A DNA stretch of 33,599 nt from Methanobacteriota archaeon. Its GTDB lineage: Archaea; Thermoplasmatota; DTKX01; VGTL01. The notes below the pieces were generated by a model. The model was not told where the DNA came from, did not search any database, and worked only from the letters and a program-made list of their open reading frames with translations. The position numbers and the translations under genes are program-made. This document shows positions 28,037 through 33,599 of this stretch, in pieces. The first letter of the stretch is position 1. Every line of letters begins with the position of its first letter. Where the stretch lies: contig VGTL01000027.1 of assembly GCA_016874675.1 (NCBI GenBank), positions 1 through 33,599 on the forward strand. The letters are read 5' to 3'.

Positions 28037-30664
28037 ATGAGGGATGGGATGAGGGGACTGTGGGTTTGCGCAGCACTGGGCTTCCTGGCACTCGCGCTCG
28101 TGGCGGCCGTACCGGCCGCCTCGCTCGGCGAGGGCTCCGGGGGAGCCTACGCGGAGATGAAGCTAAAGGTGAAGGCGGCGACGGGGGACATACTGGTGGA
28201 GACGCCCGTGCTCGGGGACTCCGTCCTTATCCAGATCTCGGTCCACAACGATCACTACGAGACGCGGACGATAGATGTGCACTTGGAGGACACCCTCGGT
28301 CCGGGGCTCTCGGTCTCCTGGATCAACGAGACCGTTGGCGGCAAAGGCGTCTGGAAGAGGACGTACCCGTGGGTGGCGCTGGAGGGGGAGCACGAGCTCG
28401 TCGTCAACGTGACGGGCCAGATAACCACCACCGTGACGAGAACGTTCGAGGTCCGGGAGAGGCCCTCGGAATCGCCCCTGGTCGTCGTGGTCCCGCTGGC
28501 CGGGCTCATCGGCCTGGCATTCGCCGGCGTCATGACCTGGTGGGTGCTCAAGCAGGACACCGGCACCCCCGAGATGCGGAGGATATCCGATGCGATAAAG
28601 GAGGGCGCCGAGGCCTTCCTGCGCACCCAGTACAAGTGGATCTGGTTAATAGCCGGCGCCGTGGCGGCCCTCTTCTTCATCCTCATCTTCCTCTTCACCG
28701 CCAACCTGCGCGAGGCCTGGATGACCGCCGTGGCGTTCGTCCTGGGGGCGGCGTGCTCGTCCATCGCCGGCTACATCGGCATGTGGGTGTCGATAAGGTC
28801 CAACATCCGCACGGCCAGCGCGGCCCGCTCGAGCCTAGACCGCGCCATCAAGGTGGCGCTCCGGGGCGGGGCGGTCTCGGGCTTCGCCGTGGTGGCCATG
28901 TCGCTTCTGGGGGTGGCGGGCATCTACTACGGCTACGACCTCATCGGGGGCGACCCGCGGGCGACCCCCCTGCTCATCGTCGGCTTCGGGTTCGGGGCCT
29001 CTTTCGTGGCCCTCTTCGCCCAGCTGGGCGGCGGCATCTACACGAAGGCGGCCGACGTCGGCGCCGACCTCGTGGGCAAGGTCGAAAAAGACATCCCCGA
29101 GGACGACCCGCGCAACGCCGCGGTCATCGCCGACCTGGTGGGCGACAACGTCGGCGACTGCGCCGGGCGAGGTGCGGATCTATTCGAGTCCACAGCCGCC
29201 GAGAACATCGGGGCGATGGTGCTGGGGATAGCGCTGTTCCCGGTGCTGGGGATAAACGGGATCATGTTCCCGCTGGTCGCCCGCTCGTTCGGCCTGCTGG
29301 CCACCATAGCCGGCGTCATGGTGGTCGGCACCCGGGAGGACGGCGACCCCATGGCGGCCCTCAACCGCGGCTACGTCGTCACCTCGGTGCTCGCCATCGC
29401 CGGCTTCGGGCTGGCGACGCAGCAGATGCTCCGGGACGCCTGGACCTGGTACTTCGCCGCGGGCCTCATCGGCATCCTGACCTCGTGGGCCTTCGTCTAC
29501 ATCACGCAGTACTACACCGAGTCGAAGTACCGGCCGGTGCAGGATATCGCCAAATCGTCCGGCACCGGCCCGGCGACGACCATAATCTCGGGATTTGCGG
29601 TCGGGATGGAGTGCACCGCCATACCGGTCGCGGTGGTCTCGGCGGCGCTTTTCGGCGCGTTCAAGCTGGGCGAGATGGGCGCCGAAGGCCTGGGCGTGAG
29701 CACCCTTGCCGGCGGGTTCTACGGCACGGCCATAGCCACGATGGGCATGCTCTCGGTGTGCGCCTACATACTCGCGATGGACACCTTCGGCCCGATAGCG
29801 GACAACGCCGGCGGCATCACCGAGATGTCCCGCCAGCCCGAGGAGATCCGGCACAAGGTGGACCGGCTCGACGCCGTGGGCAACACGACGAAGGCACTCA
29901 CGAAGGGATACGCCGTGGGCTCGGCGGCGCTGGCGGCGTTCCTGCTCTTCTCGGCCTACCTCGAGGCCTCCCACCTCACCCACATCTCGCTCGACAAGGT
30001 GGACGTGTTCATCGGGGCGATGCTGGGCGCGATGCTGGTCTTTCTGTTCTCGGCCTGGGCCATCAAGGCGGTCGGAAAGGCCGCCTACTCCGTCATCGTC
30101 GAGGTGCGCCGGCAGTTCAAGGAGAGGCCCGGGATAATGACGTTCGAGGAGAAGCCCGACTACGGCCGCGCCGTGAGCATCGTGACGGAGAGCGCCCTGA
30201 AGAACATGATTCTGCCGGGCACACTGGCGGTGGCCCTCCCCATAGCGGTGGGGTTCCTGCTGCGGGCCGAGGCCCTCGGGGGGACGCTGATGGTCGGCAC
30301 CATCACCGGTTTCCTCGTCGCGCTGGTGCTCAACAACGGCGGCGGGGCGTGGGACAACGCCAAGAAGTTCGTCGAGGAGTTCGGGACGATAAAGGCCAAG
30401 CAGCTGCGCGAGAACCCGGGGCTCCTCTCCGGGCTCAAGGCGCGCTCGCCCGAGATCTTCGAGGACCTGATGAGGAAGGCCCGCGACTCCCCAGACGACA
30501 TGGTAATCTACGGCAAGACCTCCGATATGCACAAGGCCGCGGTGGTCGGCGACACCGTGGGCGACCCGTTCAAGGACACCGCCGGGCCGTCCCTGCACGT
30601 GCTCATAAAGCTCCTGAGCACGATCACCCTGGTGCTGGCGCCGCTGTTCGTTTCGGGCATGTAG
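28037..30664 (+). CDS. hppA: Membrane-bound H+-translocating pyrophosphatase, K+-independent type, with extra N-terminal domain
   Basis: From the leaderless-type ATG at 28037 the product is 875 aa. It couples PPi hydrolysis to proton pumping. The core starts at about 148 with a membrane helix, then LKQDTGTPEMRRISDAIKEGAEAFL. The PPi/Mg site is ADVGADLVGKVEKDIPEDDP (about 337-356), followed by DNVGDCAGRGADLFES, and the C-terminal GDTVGDPFKDTAGPS. About 16 membrane segments fit the family. GNTTKALTKG has Lys619 and Thr622, the residues linked to K+-independent enzymes. Residues 1-147 are unusual: a signal-like helix and a roughly 110-aa beta-rich extracytoplasmic segment (KLKVKAATGDILVETP ... 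HELVVNVTGQITTTVTRTF). Alternative starts are 28025 or 27944. Confidence 0.93.
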   Translation: MRDGMRGLWVCAALGFLALALVAAVPAASLGEGSGGAYAEMKLKVKAATGDILVETPVLGDSVLIQISVHNDHYETRTIDVHLEDTLGPGLSVSWINETVGGKGVWKRTYPWVALEGEHELVVNVTGQITTTVTRTFEVRERPSESPLVVVVPLAGLIGLAFAGVMTWWVLKQDTGTPEMRRISDAIKEGAEAFLRTQYKWIWLIAGAVAALFFILIFLFTANLREAWMTAVAFVLGAACSSIAGYIGMWVSIRSNIRTASAARSSLDRAIKVALRGGAVSGFAVVAMSLLGVAGIYYGYDLIGGDPRATPLLIVGFGFGASFVALFAQLGGGIYTKAADVGADLVGKVEKDIPEDDPRNAAVIADLVGDNVGDCAGRGADLFESTAAENIGAMVLGIALFPVLGINGIMFPLVARSFGLLATIAGVMVVGTREDGDPMAALNRGYVVTSVLAIAGFGLATQQMLRDAWTWYFAAGLIGILTSWAFVYITQYYTESKYRPVQDIAKSSGTGPATTIISGFAVGMECTAIPVAVVSAALFGAFKLGEMGAEGLGVSTLAGGFYGTAIATMGMLSVCAYILAMDTFGPIADNAGGITEMSRQPEEIRHKVDRLDAVGNTTKALTKGYAVGSAALAAFLLFSAYLEASHLTHISLDKVDVFIGAMLGAMLVFLFSAWAIKAVGKAAYSVIVEVRRQFKERPGIMTFEEKPDYGRAVSIVTESALKNMILPGTLAVALPIAVGFLLRAEALGGTLMVGTITGFLVALVLNNGGGAWDNAKKFVEEFGTIKAKQLRENPGLLSGLKARSPEIFEDLMRKARDSPDDMVIYGKTSDMHKAAVVGDTVGDPFKDTAGPSLHVLIKLLSTITLVLAPLFVSGM

Positions 30665-30686
30665 GGGCCGCGACGCGCGCGGTGCC

Positions 30687-30995
30687 TCACCGGTAGGCGG
30701 GGTCGTCCCCGCCCTCCTTCCGGCCTTCCCTGCCCCCGTCGGACCCGCGCCTTTCGCCCCTGTTCCGGCCCGGGGCCCTTCCCGGGGGAATCACCGCCAG
30801 GGGCCGGACGAATACCTTGTCGGGAAGGAGGTCGAGCTCGACGAGGCCCCGGCTCTCCATCCTCCGCAGCTCGACCATCACCCTGCCCTCCGATACATGG
30901 AGCGCCCGGGCCAGCTCTTCCGCCGTGACCGGATAGTGGTCAAGGGCGTGCTCAAGGATGCGACGCTCGAGGCTGCTGCGCAGTATCGTGGGCAT
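30687..30995 (-). CDS. Small winged-helix transcription regulator
   Basis: From the ATG at 30993-30995 the product is 102 aa: an RRILEHALDHYPVTAEELARALHVSEGRVMVELRRME helix-turn-helix core (given here as one domain, about residues 10-46), a short wing GLVELDLLPDKVFVRPL, and a basic, disordered tail rich in Arg and Gly. The frame runs further upstream through the repeat array and would add a Leu/Pro/Cys-rich segment, which I regard as an artefact. The gene converges on hppA with 22 bases between stops. Its target is unknown. Confidence 0.75.
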   Translation of the reverse strand: MPTILRSSLERRILEHALDHYPVTAEELARALHVSEGRVMVELRRMESRGLVELDLLPDKVFVRPLAVIPPGRAPGRNRGERRGSDGGREGRKEGGDDPAYR

Positions 30996-31007
30996 GGTCG
31001 CTCCGGT

Positions 31008-31203
31008 GGAAGGGGCAGCAAGGCAGCAAGGGGGGCAGCAAGGCAGCAAGGCAGCAAGGCAGCAAGGGGGGCAGCAAGGCAGCAAGGCAGAAAGGCAGCA
31101 AGGGATGGCGGCCGCGACCTTCCACCCTTCCTGCCTTGCTGCCTGGCTGCCCCCCTTGCTGCCTTGCTGCCTTGCTGCCTTGCTGCCTTGCTGCCTTGCT
31201 GCC
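31008..31203. repeat. Long inverted repeat array, GCAGCAAGG type
   Basis: A purine arm (31008-31103) made of GGCAGCAA and GGGGCAGCAA units faces a pyrimidine arm (31125-31203) made of CTTGCTGC units, around a 20-base GC-rich centre. Many units are identical, so the array looks young or homogenised. It fills the whole gap between two leftward genes and contains no credible gene. Confidence 0.92.
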
Positions 31204-31205
31204 GT

Positions 31206-31490
31206 TCACCTATAGTACCGCTCGATGCTCTCCTCCGTGACCTGGGGCGTCGGACGGGCGGCGTCGATGATGTCTATGGCCAGGATCATGTGGGAAGGGA
31301 TGACGCGTACCTTGCCCCGCAGGCCCTTGTGGGAGCCGTCGAGCTCGATGCAGACCCCGTCCACGTTGCCTATCACGGTGTAGCCGCGGAAGGTACCGCG
31401 CGTGACTATGGCCGAGTCCTTGTTCCCCAGCGAGGTGATGATGTATTTCGAGCCGTTGGTGAGGCTGACGGCCTCCGGTTTCCTGGTCAT
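31206..31490 (-). CDS. 94-aa beta-rich protein of unknown function, last gene of the kaiC-like operon
   Basis: The product reads as successive beta strands, KYIITSLGNKDSAIVTRGTF, YTVIGNVDGVCIELDG, KVRVIPSHMILAIDII, followed by a C-terminal tail ESIERYYR. The pattern of strands with Gly turns recalls small beta barrels (Sm-like, SH3-like or PRC-like), but I do not recognise a family. Its ATG overlaps the stop of the tandem wHTH gene (ATGA), so it is cotranslated. Its stop lies two bases from the inverted repeat array. Confidence 0.65.
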   Translation of the reverse strand: MTRKPEAVSLTNGSKYIITSLGNKDSAIVTRGTFRGYTVIGNVDGVCIELDGSHKGLRGKVRVIPSHMILAIDIIDAARPTPQVTEESIERYYR

Positions 31491-32488
31491 GGCTTGCCCT
31501 CCGAGCGCCGGCCGAAGGACGCTATCTCGTCCACGGTCCGGCGGTAGTTCTTGACCACCGCGCCGGCGTACCACTCGGTGGCGTTCCAGGCCTTGGAGAG
31601 GTTGCCCCGGCGTATCCGGTAGCGCCTCCGGGCGGGAGAGCGCGTCGGGCGCTCCCCGGCGGCACCCTCACCGGGTGCGCCCTCGCCGTCCCCGGGGAGG
31701 TCCGGCACGCTCTTTTCGAGGATGCCGAGGCGGCCCAGCTTGTGGAGGTTCCGGTACACCGTGGGCTTGGTGGTCGCAAGCTCTGTCGAAAGCTCGTCGA
31801 TCGTCCACCCCTGTTCCGGGCGGCGGAGCAGGCAGTCCACGAGCAGCCTGAACGGGACGCCCGTCCGGGACCGCTTCCGCCCGGCGGGGCCGCTCTCGGG
31901 CAGGTACTCGATGACCCCCAGGAAGTCGACCGCAAGCGACTCCCACTTCTGGCCGATGTCGAACGGGCGGTTGACCACCCGCAGGGAGAATTCCCCCTCG
32001 GCGCCGGCGGTCCTCGGCTGGTCCTGGCCGGAGGGTTTGCGGGGAGAAGAGACGCCCCTCTGGATGGCGTCGACCGCCCGGCGGTACGCGGCCAGCGAGA
32101 GCTCGATGTTGACCTCGGTGAACCGCCAGGCCTGTGACAGGTCGTGGTAACGGATGAAGTAGCCCTTGCGGGATTCGTCCTTCTGGAGGCTCCCCTGGCC
32201 CAGGATGTCGAGCGCCGAGAGCTTGTCGAGGTGGCGGTACACCGTCGGTATGGAGGTCCCGAGCTCCCGGGCGAGCTCGCCCACGCTCCACACCCTGTCC
32301 AGGTGCCCCAGGAAGCAGTCGGCGAAGAGCCGGTAGGGCACGCTGTCGGTGAGGGTCGAAACGCCGGTGCGCGGGTCGTAGCCGGCCGGCATGTAGCCGA
32401 TGGAGTTGAGGAAGGGGAGCATCGTCTCGTGCAGCGCCCCCTGGTCGGTGACCGCCGGCCCGCCCATGAGCCTTATCTCGAAGACCAT
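31487..32488 (-). CDS. Tandem winged-helix regulator with internal duplication
   Basis: This 333-aa protein holds two related DNA-binding halves. The first is about 46-140: SVPYRLFADCFLGHLDRVWSVGELA with recognition helix SIPTVYRHLDKLSALDIL, then a wing and YHDLSQAWRFTEVNIEL. The second is about 205-325: VPFRLLVDCLLRRPEQGWTIDEL with TKPTVYRNLHKLGRLGILEKS, then RRGNLSKAWNATEWYAG. The same [wHTH]-[LSKAW/LSQAW]-helix order in both shows a duplication. It follows the KaiC-like gene by 13 bases and overlaps the 94-aa gene. A transcription regulator responding to the KaiC-like ATPase is an inference. Confidence 0.8.
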   Translation of the reverse strand: MVFEIRLMGGPAVTDQGALHETMLPFLNSIGYMPAGYDPRTGVSTLTDSVPYRLFADCFLGHLDRVWSVGELARELGTSIPTVYRHLDKLSALDILGQGSLQKDESRKGYFIRYHDLSQAWRFTEVNIELSLAAYRRAVDAIQRGVSSPRKPSGQDQPRTAGAEGEFSLRVVNRPFDIGQKWESLAVDFLGVIEYLPESGPAGRKRSRTGVPFRLLVDCLLRRPEQGWTIDELSTELATTKPTVYRNLHKLGRLGILEKSVPDLPGDGEGAPGEGAAGERPTRSPARRRYRIRRGNLSKAWNATEWYAGAVVKNYRRTVDEIASFGRRSEGKP

Positions 32489-32501
32489 CGCCCCGCCCGC
32501 C

Positions 32502-33221
32502 TCAGTCCAGTATGGTCTTCGTTATCGCGAGCGCCTGGCCGTCGACGAGCAGGTTGAAGAAGCCCGGGGAGTGCCGCGTGCCCCTCATCTTGACGCAGCG
32601 GATCCGGCGCTGCACGTCGACGTCGCTCACCTCCGAGAGCTTCAGGTGCAGTATCCCGTCGGCCAGGAAGCCCTCGTCGTACTTGCTGTACCGGTTGGAG
32701 TCGGGGGACATCTCGGCTATCAGCAGCACCGTCACGCCCAGCTGCCGGAGCCACTCGAAGAAGTGGAACATCTCGTTGCGCGTCATGGTCCTTTCGAAGA
32801 GGAGCTCGTAGGCCTCAAGCGAGTCGAGCGCCAGGATGTCCAGGCCTTTCTGCTCCTTCGCGTCGCCGACTATGCCCTTGATGACGCTCGCCCAGTTCTC
32901 CTTGTCGGACTCTATCTGGGCGCGGGCCATCTCCCCGCGGATCGTGCCCAGGTCCACGATGGAGAGCCGGTCCTCCATCCCTTTCAGGCCCAGGCCGAAC
33001 CTCTCCATCTGGTCCAGGAGCGAGCGCTCGCTCTGCTCCAGGGATAGGTACATCCCCTTCTGGTCGCGTTGGCGGGCGTTGTTCCAGAGGATGTTCCAGG
33101 CCACGGTCGATTTCATGGTGCCCGGCGTGCCGGACAGGAGCACCACATGCCCCCTGGGGATTCCCCCCTCGAGATGGTCGTCGAAGCCCTTGATGAACGT
33201 CTTTATCCGGTCCCCGTCCAC
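32502..33221 (-). CDS. KaiC/RadA-like RecA-superfamily ATPase
   Basis: This 239-aa protein is a single-domain KaiC-like ATPase of the archaeal RecA-superfamily. Walker A is GTPGTMKST at 31-39, with Met36 in place of the usual Gly or small residue. YLSLEQSERSLLDQMERFG provides the catalytic Glu found after the P-loop, and DILALDSLEAYEL is Walker B. VTVLLIAEM and GILHLKLSEV continue the RecA core. The GTG start has GGGGAGGA a few bases upstream. It begins a three-gene operon with a tandem winged-helix protein, a pairing that suggests ATP-dependent regulation of transcription or surface structures. Single-domain KaiC-like proteins in archaea are generally uncharacterised. Confidence 0.88.
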   Translation of the reverse strand: MDGDRIKTFIKGFDDHLEGGIPRGHVVLLSGTPGTMKSTVAWNILWNNARQRDQKGMYLSLEQSERSLLDQMERFGLGLKGMEDRLSIVDLGTIRGEMARAQIESDKENWASVIKGIVGDAKEQKGLDILALDSLEAYELLFERTMTRNEMFHFFEWLRQLGVTVLLIAEMSPDSNRYSKYDEGFLADGILHLKLSEVSDVDVQRRIRCVKMRGTRHSPGFFNLLVDGQALAITKTILD

Positions 33222-33287
33222 GTCCTCCCCTCCGTCCCTTCCGCGGCGCTCCCCGCATCCGCGGCAGGTCGTGCAACTACATGCAAC

Positions 33288-33297
33288 TTATTTAACA
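33288..33297 (-). promoter_or_regulatory. TATA box of the KaiC-like operon
   Basis: Minus-strand GTTAAATAAG predicts a start near 33266 and a leader of about 45 bases. Farther out, 33307-33324 (ATTTTATAAAATAAAG) is a second A/T box that is palindromic and could serve rightward transcription out of the window. Confidence 0.55.
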
Positions 33298-33331
33298 CTA
33301 ACGGGTTGATTTTATAAAATAAAGGTGCCGT

Positions 33332-33599
33332 GAAGAAGGCGCAAGGGCGAAAGGAAGGAAGGCAGCAAGGCAGAAAGGCAGGAAGGGAGAAAGGGGGCAG
33401 GAAGGCAGCAAGGCAGCAAGGCAGGAAGGGGTATTGGAGGTCTGAAAGCAGGATACCCCCGGAATTCCTTCCAGGGGATAGAACTTCCATCGTCCCTTTC
33501 TCCCTTGCTGCCTTCCTGCCTTCCTCCCTTCCCTTGCTGCCTTCCTGCCTTCCTCCCTTCCCTTGCTGCCTTCCTGCCTTCCTCCCTTCCCTTGCTGCC
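33332..33599. repeat. Inverted repeat array running off the window end, with a 29-bp exact tandem repeat
   Basis: A purine arm (33332-33430: GGCAGCAA, GGCAGGAA, GGCAGAAA units) is separated by a 59-base unique centre from a pyrimidine arm (33490-33599). The pyrimidine arm includes a 29-bp unit repeated exactly at 33504, 33533 and 33562, with a fourth copy starting at 33591 and cut by the window end. No gene is seen in 33300-33599. Confidence 0.9.

Noticed and set aside
27910-30696. 928-codon frame overlapping hppA in another phase
   Set aside because: It is the shifted reading of the pyrophosphatase gene, Arg/Gly/Pro-rich without any motif.
31008-31203. CRISPR array
   Set aside because: Units are 7-10 bases, directly adjoining and inverted halfway. 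There are no unique spacers of constant length and no cas genes.
30996-31209. Leu/Pro/Cys-rich hydrophobic frames through the repeat array, resembling small membrane proteins
   Set aside because: They arise from translating CTTGCTGCC-type units (LPCCLAALLPCC). The same pattern appears in several frames and at every array.

Overview
This window is high-GC archaeal chromosomal DNA, most likely from a Thermoplasmatota-type euryarchaeon. Archaeal signs seen directly are A/T-rich TATA-like boxes about 25-27 bases before start codons (several transcripts look leaderless), GGAGG/GAGGTG ribosome sites on the rest, an archaeal phosphoglucose/phosphomannose isomerase, a KaiC-like RecA ATPase, winged-helix and AbrB-type regulators, and large exported proteins with cytosolic zinc ribbons. 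The phylum is an inference; no rRNA or other taxonomic marker is present.

Region by region: (1) 1-4864 is host DNA: a TauE/SafE-type permease with a small AbrB-type regulator, RNase HIII plus a DUF429 RNase-H-fold protein, a small winged-helix protein, an MgtC/DUF4010 membrane protein and tRNA-Arg(CCT). (2) 4848-12069 is a 7.2 kb integrated element in the 3' end of that tRNA. It has a 17-bp direct repeat at both ends, an 11-bp inverted repeat just inside each end, an intact tyrosine integrase, a tightly overlapped leftward operon of nine genes (three of only 52-58 codons), one rightward wHTH gene and an A+T-rich three-gene membrane/glycine-zipper cassette. (3) 12070-24750 is host DNA with a 1,151-aa exported FG-GAP/PKD/CARDB protein carrying a transmembrane anchor and cytosolic zinc ribbons, an MTA/MTI phosphorylase, an endonuclease IV-like TIM barrel and a roughly 2,300-aa coiled-coil protein. 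The coiled-coil and FG-GAP proteins share the same kind of C-terminal helical-hairpin plus zinc-ribbon tail. (4) 24793-30664 holds PGI/PMI, a HAD hydrolase, a P-loop ATPase and a membrane pyrophosphatase with an unusual N-terminal extracytoplasmic domain. (5) 30687-33221 holds a winged-helix gene and a leftward operon of KaiC-like ATPase, tandem-wHTH protein and a 94-aa protein.

A recurring feature is a family of at least seven intergenic arrays of degenerate 7-10-bp units (GCGCAAGG or GCAGCAAGG types). Most have a purine-rich arm followed by an inverted pyrimidine-rich arm, so they could form very long imperfect hairpins. They lie at gene borders, in places run into the end of a coding sequence, and generate spurious Leu/Pro/Cys ORFs. 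The most interesting unexplained items are this repeat family, the small integrated element with its overlapped micro-genes, the paired FG-GAP and giant coiled-coil proteins with a common tail, and the pyrophosphatase fusion.
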